DNA from: Bacteroidetes bacterium HGW-Bacteroidetes-7
GTDB taxonomy: Bacteria; Bacteroidota; Bacteroidia; Bacteroidales; UBA932
Length of the DNA: 64,000 nucleotides
Reading direction: 5' to 3'
NCBI GenBank assembly: GCA_002842465.1
Contig: PHDA01000006.1
Span: 35,888-99,887, forward strand
Shown here: positions 56,343 through 64,000 of the stretch, piece after piece
How positions within the stretch are numbered: the first letter of the stretch is position 1
Layout of the letters: each line of letters begins with the position of its first letter
The notes under the pieces: model-generated
What the model was told of the DNA's origin: nothing
The model's input: only the letters and a program-made list of their open reading frames with translations
Databases searched by the model: none
Made by a program: the position numbers and the translations under genes

Positions 56343-57440
56343 ATGTTTAAAGAATATACACCTTTAAAAAATAAGATATTTCAGGTTATCGATAACGACG
56401 GTAAGGTAATAAATACCAAGTGGATGCCTGAAATTGATTCAGAAAGGCTGGTCAAGATATATAAGGATATGCTGTTTGCCCGTACTGCTGACCTTCAAAT
56501 AGTATCATATCAGCGTCAGGGAAGAATTTATACCTATCCTCCTAATTATGGGCAGGAGGCAATTGCCGCGGGAGTGGGTGCAGTTATTAAAGACCACGAC
56601 TGGATGGTGCCTGCCTTTAGGGAATTGGGCACAATGCTTGCCAAGGGGGTGACTCTCAAGGAGATGTTCCTTTACTTCATGGGTAATGAAGAGGGTTCGA
56701 ATTTTAAAAACGCAAATTTCACTCTGCCTATTAGTGTACCTATTGCTTCTCAGCTGATTCACGCTGCAGGAATAGGTTATGCAATAAAGTACAATAAAGA
56801 GAAGAAGGTTGCCTACGCATTTGTGGGTGACGGAGGTACTTCGGAGGGAGATTTTCACGAGGCTGTGAATTTTGCCGGTGTATGGAAAGTTCCGGTAGTC
56901 TTTATTATTCAGAATAACCAATATGGTATCTCAACTCCAACCAGTGTTCAGACTGCTTCGGAAAACCTTGCTATTAAGTCGGTTGCATACGGAGTTAAAG
57001 GCATAATGGTTGACGGAAACGACTTTTTTGCCATGTACAGGGTTGTTGAAGAGGCTGCAAAGCTTTGCCTTAACGGTGAGGGTCCGATTCTTATTGAGGC
57101 GGTTACCTATCGTAAGGGGGCGCACACAACTTCTGATGACCCCAGCAAGTACAGGACCAAAGAGGAGGAGGATGCATGGGAGGAGAAAGACCCGATGAAG
57201 CGTCTTAAGGCCTATCTTATTGATAAGGGTTTGTGGAGCGAGAAGGAGGAGGAAAAGATTCTACCTCAGTTTAAAGTGGAGATTGACAGGCAGTTCATAG
57301 AGGCCGAAAACCACCCTCCATATCCAAAGGAGGATGTATTTAAACATCTTTATGCTGAGATGCCGGACGATCTCAAAGAGCAGGAGAAGCAGTACGACAG
57401 ATATTTGCAATGGAAATCCGGTAAGGTTAAACAACAATAA
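56343..57440 (+). CDS. pdhA: Pyruvate dehydrogenase E1 component, alpha subunit
   Basis: A 365-residue TPP-dependent E1 alpha subunit. The TPP motif runs from FVGDGGTSEGDFHEAVNFAG to IIQNNQYGIS, with the substrate-channel segment RQGRIYTYPPNYGQEA and the phosphorylation-loop region YRKGAHTTSDDPSKYR. Overall it is closest in pattern to Gram-positive PdhA (FQVIDNDGKVINTKWMPE, DPMKRLKAYLIDKGLWSE). Branched-chain 2-oxo acid dehydrogenase E1 is the main alternative. It is the first gene of the operon; E1 beta follows after 11 bases. No convincing -7 box was found in the 110 bases upstream. Confidence 0.9.
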   Translation: MFKEYTPLKNKIFQVIDNDGKVINTKWMPEIDSERLVKIYKDMLFARTADLQIVSYQRQGRIYTYPPNYGQEAIAAGVGAVIKDHDWMVPAFRELGTMLAKGVTLKEMFLYFMGNEEGSNFKNANFTLPISVPIASQLIHAAGIGYAIKYNKEKKVAYAFVGDGGTSEGDFHEAVNFAGVWKVPVVFIIQNNQYGISTPTSVQTASENLAIKSVAYGVKGIMVDGNDFFAMYRVVEEAAKLCLNGEGPILIEAVTYRKGAHTTSDDPSKYRTKEEEDAWEEKDPMKRLKAYLIDKGLWSEKEEEKILPQFKVEIDRQFIEAENHPPYPKEDVFKHLYAEMPDDLKEQEKQYDRYLQWKSGKVKQQ

Positions 57441-57451
57441 TTGACAGAAGT

Positions 57452-58429
57452 ATGAAAATAATGAATATGGTCAATGCAATTAATGATGCATTGGATTTAA
57501 AACTTGCCGAAGATAAAACAGTAATTGTTTACGGTCAGGACGTTGGCGTAGAGGGTGGAGTCTTTAGGGTAACCGAAGGGTTACAAAAGAAATATGGTGT
57601 TCAGAGGGTTTTTGACAGCCCGCTAGCTGAATCAGGTATTGTGGGAACCGCAATAGGTATGGCTGTTGCAGGTTTGAGGCCTGTAGTTGAGATGCAGTTT
57701 TGCGGATTCATATACCCAGCCTTTAACCAGATAATAAGCCACGCTTCACGTATGAGAAATCGTAGCAGAGGTAAATATGAGACTCCTATAGTAATAAGAA
57801 TGCCTTATGGAGGAGGTATTAACGCCCTTGAGCACCACAGTGAGAGCATGGAGACAATTTTCGGCCACATTCCGGGTCTTAAGGTTGTTGTTCCTTCAAC
57901 TCCTCACGATGCAAAGGGAATGTTGATTGCAGCAATTGAGAGCAACGATACAATATTATTTATGGAGCCTAAGAGAATCTACCGTGCCATTAAGCAGGAG
58001 GTTGCAGAGGGTAAGTTCACAATTCCGCTTGGGAAGGCAAATGTTATTGCTCAGGGTACCGATGTTACCGTTGTTGCATACGGTGCAATGGTTAGAGAGG
58101 TGCAGAAGGCCGCTGTAATGGCAAAAGAGGCCGGAATAAGCGTAGAGATCATAGATTTGAGGTCTATCTACCCTATCGACCGTGAAACTATCGCAAAATC
58201 TGTTAAAAAGACCGGTAGAATCATAACTGTAACAGAGGGGCCAAAAACTTACGGTGTTGGCTCAGAGATAAGCCAGATAGCGCTTGAGGAGGCATTTCTC
58301 CACCTGGAGGCACCACCTGCAAGGGTATCGGGATTTGACGTAATTGTACCTCTTCCTAAGGGAGAGCACCACTACATGCAGGACCCCTACAAAATTTTCT
58401 ACGAAATCGAAAGAACTGTAAAATACTAG
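57452..58429 (+). CDS. pdhB: Pyruvate dehydrogenase E1 component, beta subunit
   Basis: A 325-residue E1 beta subunit with the family segments YGQDVGVEGGVFRVTEGL, VFDSPLAESGIVGTAIGMA and PYGGGINALEHHSES, and the C-terminal transketolase-like part with EIIDLRSIYPIDRETIAKS. It pairs with E1 alpha, whose gene ends 11 bases upstream; the E2 gene starts 4 bases downstream. Confidence 0.93.
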   Translation: MKIMNMVNAINDALDLKLAEDKTVIVYGQDVGVEGGVFRVTEGLQKKYGVQRVFDSPLAESGIVGTAIGMAVAGLRPVVEMQFCGFIYPAFNQIISHASRMRNRSRGKYETPIVIRMPYGGGINALEHHSESMETIFGHIPGLKVVVPSTPHDAKGMLIAAIESNDTILFMEPKRIYRAIKQEVAEGKFTIPLGKANVIAQGTDVTVVAYGAMVREVQKAAVMAKEAGISVEIIDLRSIYPIDRETIAKSVKKTGRIITVTEGPKTYGVGSEISQIALEEAFLHLEAPPARVSGFDVIVPLPKGEHHYMQDPYKIFYEIERTVKY

Positions 58430-58433
58430 TATT

Positions 58434-59762
58434 ATGAGATATATATTTAAATTTCCAGATATTGGAGAGGGGCTTGAAGAGGGAATAATTGTAGAGTGGC
58501 ATGTAGAGAAGGGTCAGGCAGTAAAGATGGGCGATCCGCTTGTTACAATGGAGACCGATAAGGTTGTGACTGCAATTCCTTCACCCAGAGATGGTATAAT
58601 TGCTGCAAAATTCGGCAAGCCGGGTGAGACTATTCATGTTGGCGCAGCACTTGTTGAGATTGATATTGAGGGTGTTGAGGGAGAAGCAGCTATTGCTGAG
58701 GCCGCTCTGCCTCAGGCTGAGAAAAAGAAAACTGAGCTTGTTGAAGAAGAGGGCGCAGGTGTTGTTGGTACTCTTGAGGTTGCGGGGAATAGCATTGTTC
58801 TATCTGCCAGTGTCGAGGGTGTTCAGCAGGTTGCAGTTACTCAAGGTAAAGCCGGAAGGACTCTTGCCACACCTGTTGCCAGGGCTATGGCAAAAGATAT
58901 GGGCATTGATATTAATCAGGTTAAGGGAACAGGCCCCGGTGGACGCGTTACCAAAGATGACATTAAAGGTTTTACAACCTCGGGAAGAGGTTTAAGCGGA
59001 GGCAATTCGCAATCCAATCAGGGTTCAGCATCTTCTTCATCTGCCGGTACGTTTGCCTCTGTTAACCAAACAGAGGTTGAACCGTTAAGCCAGATTAGAA
59101 AGACAATTGCCAAGAATATGATTCAGAGCAAGCACAACGCTGCCCACATGACCGTTTTCGAAGAGGCCGAAATTTCTGATCTTGTCTCATTAAGAAACAG
59201 GCATAAAGAGAGGTACAGTTCAGAGGGTGTTAAACTCACCTATCTTGCTTTCATAATTAAGGCCACTGCTCTCTCTCTCAAGAAGTTCAGAGCACTAAAC
59301 TCTGAAATGGATGTAGAGAAGGGCAATATGATCTATAAGAGGTATTACAATATTGGCATAGCCACCGATACCGAAAAGGGGCTTGTTGTTCCGGTAATTC
59401 GTAATGCCGACAAACTCTCTGTTAAAGAGATAGCCTTAGAAATTCAGAAGTTATCTGACAAAGCCAGAGATGGCAAACTGACTCTTGATGATATGAAGGA
59501 TGGTACATTCACAATTACCAGCTACGGTAGCATCGGCGGTCTCTTTGCGGTCCCTGTGATTAATTACCCTCAGGCCGGAATCCTTGGCATAGGAAGAATT
59601 CATCAGAAGCCTATCGTTAAGGATAACCAGATTGCAATAGGAACAGTTCTGCCGCTCTCTCTATCTGTCGATCACAGGATTGCAGATGGTGGCGAGACCG
59701 CCAGATTCATAAATTCGGTCATAGGTTATCTCTCTGACCCTATCACGCTTATAATTGACTAA
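58434..59762 (+). CDS. pdhC: Dihydrolipoamide acyltransferase (E2) of the PDH complex
   Basis: A 442-residue E2. One lipoyl domain lies at residues 1-78 with the lipoyl-lysine in METDKVVTAIPSP. A Glu/Val-rich linker, then the E1/E3-binding domain (TLATPVARAMAKDMG, GTGPGGRVTKDDI) at about 143-180, a Ser/Gly-rich linker and the catalytic domain with the active-site LSVDHRIADGGETA. It passes the acetyl group to CoA. It lies 4 bases after E1 beta and 16 before lpdA. Lipoylation may be done by LplA, encoded at the end of the operon. Confidence 0.94.
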   Translation: MRYIFKFPDIGEGLEEGIIVEWHVEKGQAVKMGDPLVTMETDKVVTAIPSPRDGIIAAKFGKPGETIHVGAALVEIDIEGVEGEAAIAEAALPQAEKKKTELVEEEGAGVVGTLEVAGNSIVLSASVEGVQQVAVTQGKAGRTLATPVARAMAKDMGIDINQVKGTGPGGRVTKDDIKGFTTSGRGLSGGNSQSNQGSASSSSAGTFASVNQTEVEPLSQIRKTIAKNMIQSKHNAAHMTVFEEAEISDLVSLRNRHKERYSSEGVKLTYLAFIIKATALSLKKFRALNSEMDVEKGNMIYKRYYNIGIATDTEKGLVVPVIRNADKLSVKEIALEIQKLSDKARDGKLTLDDMKDGTFTITSYGSIGGLFAVPVINYPQAGILGIGRIHQKPIVKDNQIAIGTVLPLSLSVDHRIADGGETARFINSVIGYLSDPITLIID

Positions 59763-59778
59763 AATGGAGAGTATTACA

Positions 59779-61131
59779 ATGTATGATTTAATAATAATCG
59801 GCTCCGGCCCTGCAGGATATGTTGCTGCGATAAGGGCTGGACAGACAGGTTTAAAGACTGCTATCATAGAGAAAAATCAGATTGGCGGCATGTGTCTCAA
59901 CTGGGGTTGTATTCCTTCCAAGTCATTGATGGAGAGTGTAAAACTCTACCAGAGAATAACCAAGGATGCCTCTCGTTTTGGTATTGACGGCATCGAAAAG
60001 GGCTCTGTTTCATTCAACTGGAACAAGGCGGTTAAACGTTCAGATGGTATTGTCAAAAAGCTTACCGGTGGCGTGGAGTTTCTTTTAAAGAAGAACGCTG
60101 TTGAGATTATCAAGGGCGAGGCTAAGATTGTCTCTGCAAATTCGGTACTTGCCGATAACAGATTGATTGAGGCCAAGAACATCATAATTGCCACAGGATC
60201 TTCATCTCCTAAGATTAAAAGCAGCGTTGAGGGGCTTGTTATTGAGCCTGAGATGCTATTCAAAGAGAGAGAAGTTCCCCAGAACATAGTTGTTATTGGC
60301 AAATCGCCAGTAGCAGTCGAACTGGCACAACTATTTGGCATGACCGGCCGCACTGTTACTTTGGTTTCTGACACCGATAAGATTATGCCCAAGGCAGACA
60401 CCTACGTGAGTGATTTCATTATAAACAAGTTGAAAAAGGAGAAAATAGAAATTCTCTTCAATGTAAAAATTGATTCAACCGATGGTATTTATAAAGGTGG
60501 TGTCCTGAATCTGAATGGTGAGGAGATTCCTTGTGATATGATTATAAATGCTTCTGACCGTAAAGCTAACATGATTGATTCCGATATTGCAATTGATGTA
60601 GCTGATGGTTACATCTCAGTTGACGAACATTTTGAAACCTCAGTCAAGGGTATTTATGCCGTTGGAGATGTAAACGGAACCAGTATGTTTGCCCACGTGG
60701 GTTCTGCCCAAGGGCTAAATGTTGTGAATCGTCTGGGTGGAATTGAGGAAAAGCTTGATATGCAAAAGATTCCGATGAATATGTACACGGTTCCCGAGGC
60801 TGCCCAGATTGGTATGACCGAGAGCCAGGTTAAAGACCTTGGAGTTGAATTTAAAATCAGCGAGTTTTCTCTTGCGGCTAACGGTAAGGCGCAGACAGAG
60901 GGTTCTGCCGAGGGATTTGTAAGGATTCTTTCAGATATTAAATACGGCGAGGTTCTTGGTGTACAGATTGTTGCTCCCAACGCAACCGACCTCATAAACG
61001 AGGCCTCGGCATATATGCAGCTCGAATCAACCGTCTATGACATCGCCCGCACCGTACACACCCACCCCACCGTCTCCGAAGTATTCATGGAGGCCGGGTT
61101 TGACGCAATTGACAAAGCCATTCACAAATAA
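59779..61131 (+). CDS. lpdA: Dihydrolipoamide dehydrogenase (E3)
   Basis: A 450-residue FAD/NAD flavoprotein. FAD-binding IIGSGPAGYVAAIRAG, the redox-active disulfide in GGMCLNWGCIPSKSL, NAD-binding VVIGKSPVAVELAQLFG, the second FAD segment IYAVGDVNG and the C-terminal HTHPTVSEVF with its catalytic His are all present. The NAD motif has KSPVA where GGG is usual (GxSPxA), an unusual loop. The start at 59779 is favoured by a clear Shine-Dalgarno sequence, GGAGAG at 59766-59771, 7 bases upstream; ATG at 59764 and TTG at 59755 are less likely. It reoxidises the E2 lipoyl groups. Confidence 0.94.
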   Translation: MYDLIIIGSGPAGYVAAIRAGQTGLKTAIIEKNQIGGMCLNWGCIPSKSLMESVKLYQRITKDASRFGIDGIEKGSVSFNWNKAVKRSDGIVKKLTGGVEFLLKKNAVEIIKGEAKIVSANSVLADNRLIEAKNIIIATGSSSPKIKSSVEGLVIEPEMLFKEREVPQNIVVIGKSPVAVELAQLFGMTGRTVTLVSDTDKIMPKADTYVSDFIINKLKKEKIEILFNVKIDSTDGIYKGGVLNLNGEEIPCDMIINASDRKANMIDSDIAIDVADGYISVDEHFETSVKGIYAVGDVNGTSMFAHVGSAQGLNVVNRLGGIEEKLDMQKIPMNMYTVPEAAQIGMTESQVKDLGVEFKISEFSLAANGKAQTEGSAEGFVRILSDIKYGEVLGVQIVAPNATDLINEASAYMQLESTVYDIARTVHTHPTVSEVFMEAGFDAIDKAIHK

Positions 61132-61159
61132 AGTTGAAATCAAATCTTGCGCGCATTAG

Positions 61160-61879
61160 ATGTACGATACTGCTTCAAATATAAATCAGTCAACTTTAGA
61201 CCAACAAACAGATATTGATCAGAAGTCAGCTTTTGACCAGATGACAGATCTTGTTCAGAAGTATGACCTTCCTGACCTGCTGGTTCTGGAATCGAACTCA
61301 AATTTTGGCGTAACATTCTGGCAACCTGACAATATCTACATAATTTTGGGCAGAGCCAATAGTGCCGAAAACTCTTTATATACCGAAAAGATTATAACCG
61401 AAGGTATTCGGGTGTACAAAAGACCAACCGGCGGCGAGAGTGTTGTACTTTCGCCCCGGATGCTGGTCTTCTCCGCGAAAATCTCCTCTGAATCCCTGGG
61501 CAAACCTAAAGATATCTTCCGCCTGATAAACGCAAAACTAATTGAGGAGTTATCAGAAACAGGCATTAAAAACCTAAGCTCAAAAGGAATCTCCGATCTC
61601 TCAATTGGTGAGAAAAAGATACTCGGCTCCTCTATGTATCTTAATGGGAAAACGCTCTTTTATCATGCGGTTTTAAACATCAATGAAGATATCTCACTTA
61701 TCTCAAAATACCTCAAACACCCTAAAAGAGAGCCCGATTACAGGAATGGAAGGGCTCATGACGATTTTGTTACGTCAATTTATAAAGAGGGCTTTATAAT
61801 TGACAAAGAGCTAATTAAGGCATCTATTGAGAAGGCATTCAGCAATCTTTTCAAAGAACTTGGCAGTTATATGAATTAA
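61160..61879 (+). CDS. lplA: Lipoate-protein ligase A-like protein
   Basis: A 239-residue protein of the biotin/lipoate ligase fold. The catalytic motifs are LGRANSAEN, the glycine loop KRPTGGESVVLSP (family RRxxGGGxVxH) and the Lys motif KKILGSSMYLNGKTLFYHAVLN. It is shorter than E. coli LplA (about 338) and lacks the C-terminal accessory domain; the N-terminal helix with NLALEE typical of the family is also not seen. Its N-terminus has a repeated DQ pattern. An internal ATG near residue 28 could also start the core. Its position at the end of the PDH operon (28 bases after lpdA) suggests it lipoylates E2, though ATP-dependent activation is unproven. Confidence 0.82.
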   Translation: MYDTASNINQSTLDQQTDIDQKSAFDQMTDLVQKYDLPDLLVLESNSNFGVTFWQPDNIYIILGRANSAENSLYTEKIITEGIRVYKRPTGGESVVLSPRMLVFSAKISSESLGKPKDIFRLINAKLIEELSETGIKNLSSKGISDLSIGEKKILGSSMYLNGKTLFYHAVLNINEDISLISKYLKHPKREPDYRNGRAHDDFVTSIYKEGFIIDKELIKASIEKAFSNLFKELGSYMN

Positions 61880-61885
61880 TTGTCA

Positions 61886-61893
61886 TACCTTCG
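61886..61893 (+). promoter_or_regulatory. Candidate -7 element for the DEAD-box helicase
   Basis: TACCTTCG is the same sequence as in the higBA promoter and fits TAnnTTYG. It leaves a leader of about 75 bases to the ATG at 61975 and supports that start over the TTG at 61912. Confidence 0.45.
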
Positions 61894-61974
61894 CGCCTTT
61901 CTACAAAGTCGTTGATTCAATTCACATGGTTTTGTGAAAATCAACTAATCAACGCAATCATCGAGAAAAATTTA

Positions 61975-63843
61975 ATGACATTTAACAATTTATCACTTAT
62001 CGAGCCAATTTTAAAGGCTCTGATAAACGAGGGCTATATAGTCCCAACTCCCATTCAGGAACAGGCAATACCGGTTTTATTAGAGGGAAAAGACGTTTTG
62101 GGATGTGCCCAAACAGGAACCGGAAAAACAGCAGCTTTTGCTATTCCGATTATTCAGAAATTAACAGAGAACGCAGCTCCGCAAATGTTTGGCAAAAAAC
62201 ACAACAAAAGACAGCCAATCAGAGCACTGGTGCTTACCCCAACAAGGGAACTGGCAGTGCAGGTTTCAGAAAGTTTTGCAAAATACGGAAGGTATACCGG
62301 CCTTAAACACACTGTTGTTTATGGTGGTGTAAGCCAGCGTTCACAAACCGATGCACTTCGCAACGGTATTGACATTGTAATTGCCACTCCGGGAAGACTT
62401 CTGGACCTTATTAATCAAGGTTACATTAATCTTTCATTAATCGAACATTTTGTCCTTGACGAAGCAGATCTTATGCTTGACATGGGATTTATCACGGATA
62501 TTCAGAAAATTATAGCTCTTTTACCGCAGAACAAACAGACTCTCCTCTTCTCGGCAACAATGCCTAATGAGATATTGAGTCTTGCTCAGTCACTTTTGCA
62601 CGATCCTGTGAAAATTGAGGTAACTCCATCTTCGACAACAGTAGAAGCAATTGATCAGTTTCTTTACTTTGCTGACAAAGGAAGAAAGACAGATCTTCTT
62701 ATAGATATCCTTGAGACTCAAGCTACCGATTCGGTGCTGGTCTTCTCAAGAACCAAACATGGAGCCGATAAGCTTTCTAAAAACCTTTTAAGAGCAGGTA
62801 TTGTTTGTGATGCAATTCACGGTAATAAATCTCAGAGTGCAAGGCAGAAGAGTCTATTGAACTTCAAGAAGAAAAGAACCAGAGTACTTGTTGCAACTGA
62901 CATTGCTGCAAGGGGAATTGACATCAGTCAGATCTCCCACGTAGTTAACTTTGACCTCCCTGAAACTCCTGAGACATACGTACACAGGATTGGGCGTACA
63001 GGCAGAGCCGGTTATTCGGGTACTGCATTTTCGTTCTGCGATTCAGGCGAAATAGGTTTACTAAAAAGCATTCAGAAGCTTATAGGTAAAGATATTGATG
63101 TAGTAAAGGGTCACGATTTTGAATGTGCAGTTTGCATAGAGAAAGTCGAGCGCATGCAGAGAAGCAAACCAAAGGGTTCTGACGCCAAAAACGAAAAGAC
63201 TCAGGAGAGCTCAAGAGGAGCAAGATCAAGAGGCACCTCAGGCAGAAACCAAGCCAGAGAATACACTCCTAACAGAGAGAGCGGCAGAGATGGCGCTAAC
63301 GGCAAAACTCAGGATCAGCCAAGAGAATACTCTAGAAACAGAGGTTACTCAAGCAGCAGAAGCCAGGATCAGCCGAGAGAATACTCTAACAGAGGTCAGG
63401 CAGGAAGCTCTGCACCAAAAACAGAGAGATCTGCAGAGAGCAGAAACCAAGACCAGCCGAGAGAATACTCAAGAAGCAGAGGTGGTTACTCAAGCAGCAG
63501 AAATTCGGATCAGCCTAGAGAATACTCTAGAAGCAGAAATTCAGACCAGCCTAGAGAATACTCTGCAAACAGAGGTCAGGCAGGAAGCTATGCACCAAGA
63601 ACAGAGAGATCTGCAGAGAGCAGCCCGGCCGGTGAAAGAAGCAGAGGCGGTTACTCAAGCAGCAGAAACGAAGCCAAGCCAAGAGAATATTCAAGAAGCA
63701 GAAATTCAGACCAACCTAGAGAATACTCAAGCAGGTGGGAAAAGGTAAGTGGAAGCACTTCTGAATACTCAGGCAACGGTAGCAACGGCGACAAACGCAA
63801 AAAAGGCGACTTCTGGAACAAAGGACGCAGAAAAAGCGCCTAA
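61975..63843 (+). CDS. DEAD-box RNA helicase with repetitive Ser/Arg-rich tail
   Basis: A 622-residue RNA helicase. The core (about residues 1-365) is complete: Q motif PTPIQEQAI, Walker A AQTGTGKTAAF, VLDEAD, motif III FSATMP, then RGIDIS and HRIGRTGRAG. The tail of about 220 residues is low-complexity Ser/Arg/Gly/Tyr/Gln with eight copies of a PREYS-like motif, and should be disordered and RNA-binding. It is most like RhlE. It acts in ribosome assembly or RNA decay. The ATG at 61975 (MTFNNLSL) is chosen over the TTG at 61912, because it matches family starts and leaves room for the -7 box at 61886. The promoter-bearing gap separates it from the PDH operon. Confidence 0.93.
   Translation: MTFNNLSLIEPILKALINEGYIVPTPIQEQAIPVLLEGKDVLGCAQTGTGKTAAFAIPIIQKLTENAAPQMFGKKHNKRQPIRALVLTPTRELAVQVSESFAKYGRYTGLKHTVVYGGVSQRSQTDALRNGIDIVIATPGRLLDLINQGYINLSLIEHFVLDEADLMLDMGFITDIQKIIALLPQNKQTLLFSATMPNEILSLAQSLLHDPVKIEVTPSSTTVEAIDQFLYFADKGRKTDLLIDILETQATDSVLVFSRTKHGADKLSKNLLRAGIVCDAIHGNKSQSARQKSLLNFKKKRTRVLVATDIAARGIDISQISHVVNFDLPETPETYVHRIGRTGRAGYSGTAFSFCDSGEIGLLKSIQKLIGKDIDVVKGHDFECAVCIEKVERMQRSKPKGSDAKNEKTQESSRGARSRGTSGRNQAREYTPNRESGRDGANGKTQDQPREYSRNRGYSSSRSQDQPREYSNRGQAGSSAPKTERSAESRNQDQPREYSRSRGGYSSSRNSDQPREYSRSRNSDQPREYSANRGQAGSYAPRTERSAESSPAGERSRGGYSSSRNEAKPREYSRSRNSDQPREYSSRWEKVSGSTSEYSGNGSNGDKRKKGDFWNKGRRKSA
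63250..63740 (+). repeat. Repeats coding the helicase tail
   Basis: Eight degenerate units code a DQPREYSR-like motif (variants NQAREYT, QDQPREYS, SDQPREYS, EAKPREYS), mixed with three GYSSSR units and two copies of a longer GQAGSxAPxTERSAES block. The DNA repeats follow the protein repeats, so the block is prone to length change by slippage or recombination. Confidence 0.8.
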
Positions 63844-63883
63844 CACATCTGGTGTAACGCGAAAATCTCAATAAATACCATAC

Positions 63884-63900
63884 AAAAGAGCCAATTCTGA
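63884..63900 (+). other. Half of a terminator-like hairpin, probably cut by the mobile element
   Basis: AAAAGAGCCAATTCTGA closely matches the left arm of the hairpin at 15775-15808 (AACGAGCCAATTCTG), but no complementary arm follows. Instead the sequence passes directly into the left end of the IS-like element. Confidence 0.4.
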
Positions 63901-63908
63901 TTGATGTG

Positions 63909-63942
63909 AACCCAAAAAGTTAGACAAATAACTTTTTGGGTT
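63909..63942. repeat. Inverted repeat near the IS left end
   Basis: A perfect 14-bp stem with a 6-base loop. It may block read-through transcription from outside into the transposase gene, a common safeguard in insertion sequences. Confidence 0.7.
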
Positions 63943-63947
63943 TTATC

Positions 63948-64000
63948 ATGAAATATCATTATGAAGAAAGACTAAAGATTGTAAAGGCTTATTTCTCTGG
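63948..64000 (+). CDS. Transposase OrfA start (IS3-like), truncated by the window
   Basis: Only 17 codons and two bases are visible: MKYHYEERLKIVKAYFS. The pattern of a short basic-aromatic start followed by ERLKIVKAYF is typical of the first helix of IS3-type OrfA helix-turn-helix proteins. The assignment rests on this short piece and on the inverted repeat just upstream, so it is tentative. Confidence 0.55.
   Translation, partial: MKYHYEERLKIVKAYFS

Larger units (their letters stand above)
63902..64000 (+). mobile_element. Left end of an IS3-family-like insertion sequence (partial)
   Basis: The element begins near 63902-63905 (TGATGTGAACCC). It has a 14-base perfect inverted repeat, AACCCAAAAAGTTA at 63909-63922 and TAACTTTTTGGGTT at 63929-63942, with a 6-base loop, followed by the start of a transposase gene at 63948. 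This layout is typical of IS3-group elements in this phylum. The window ends inside it, so its right end and target duplication are not seen. Confidence 0.65.

Noticed and set aside
56343..59762. Reading the E1/E2 genes as an acetoin or branched-chain 2-oxo acid dehydrogenase
   Set aside because: E1 alpha follows the Gram-positive PdhA pattern in its N-terminus and loops, and no branched-chain or acetoin degradation genes are nearby; kept only as an alternative in the entry.
63290..63748. A 152-codon ORF in another frame over the helicase tail
   Set aside because: It exists only because the Ser/Arg-rich repeat leaves an alternative frame open; its own product is a compositional shadow with no start signals or homology pattern.
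1..64000. tRNA, rRNA, CRISPR or prophage genes
   Set aside because: No cloverleaf with a CCA-like end, no rRNA-like sequence and no regular spaced repeats were found. The intergenic regions are short, and the only mobile-element signal is the IS end at the right edge.

Overview
The window looks like an ordinary stretch of chromosome from a member of the Bacteroidota, most likely order Bacteroidales. The evidence: upstream sites match the Bacteroidota -7 box (TAnnTTTG, with TAnnTTCG as a variant) in at least ten places; Shine-Dalgarno sites are mostly absent; and the gene content is typical of the group (glucosamine-6-phosphate deaminase fused to a PIG-L deacetylase, short SpeA, ATP-type PEP carboxykinase, Kdo genes, lipoprotein BamA/TamA-like protein, 6-bladed beta-propeller lipoprotein, DUF3467 protein). 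No rRNA, tRNA or CRISPR array was seen. Base composition is AT-rich throughout, most strongly at about 45.4-47.7 kb.

Layout. 1-1.2 kb: tail of a HAD hydrolase and a YycJ-like metallo-hydrolase. 1.2-7.9 kb (minus): pckA, a secreted cyclophilin, and two exported zinc peptidases. 7.9-14.7 kb: recQ (plus), facing a minus-strand run of a sugar-isomerase-like gene, an M28 peptidase, a DUF2520 protein, kdsC and maf. 14.8-19.9 kb: a cation efflux gene, then a minus-strand DUF3467-etfB-etfA-acyl-CoA dehydrogenase operon. 19.9-26.7 kb (plus): valS, ybgC-like, tatA, tatC, ABC-F, rlmB. 26.7-38.5 kb: speA with a second SpoU methyltransferase, a BamA/TamA-like lipoprotein, and a minus-strand run of an outer-surface protein, rarA, kdsA, nagB-PIG-L, a sugar MFS transporter and a CBM9-like protein. 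38.6-42.6 kb (plus): rlmD, mnmE and a GT90-like glycosyltransferase. 42.7-45.4 kb: a HigBA toxin-antitoxin pair, YjbR, DUF2059 and tyrA. 45.5-47.7 kb (minus): a small Cys-rich secreted peptide, a beta-propeller lipoprotein and a membrane-anchored CPPC thioredoxin. 47.7-55.5 kb (minus): a complete ilvD-ilvB-ilvN-ilvC-ilvA-ilvE operon with a long leader holding a 41-codon Ile-rich ORF. 55.6-61.9 kb: an unassigned helical protein, then the pyruvate dehydrogenase operon (E1 alpha, E1 beta, E2, E3) ending in a lipoate ligase. 62-64 kb: a DEAD-box helicase with a repetitive Ser/Arg tail and the left end of an IS3-type element.

How the genes work together. The ilv operon covers the shared isoleucine/valine route from threonine or pyruvate to the amino acids. 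The PDH operon makes acetyl-CoA and carries its own lipoylation enzyme. ETF plus acyl-CoA dehydrogenase form an electron-transfer unit. NagB-PIG-L, the MFS transporter and the CBM9-like protein suggest amino-sugar handling. KdsA and KdsC supply Kdo for lipopolysaccharide.

The least explained parts are the peptide-propeller-thioredoxin cassette, the ilv leader, the shortened active-site loop of the NagB domain and the repeat tail of the helicase. Several starts were moved from an upstream TTG or GTG to an internal ATG; the reason is given in each entry.
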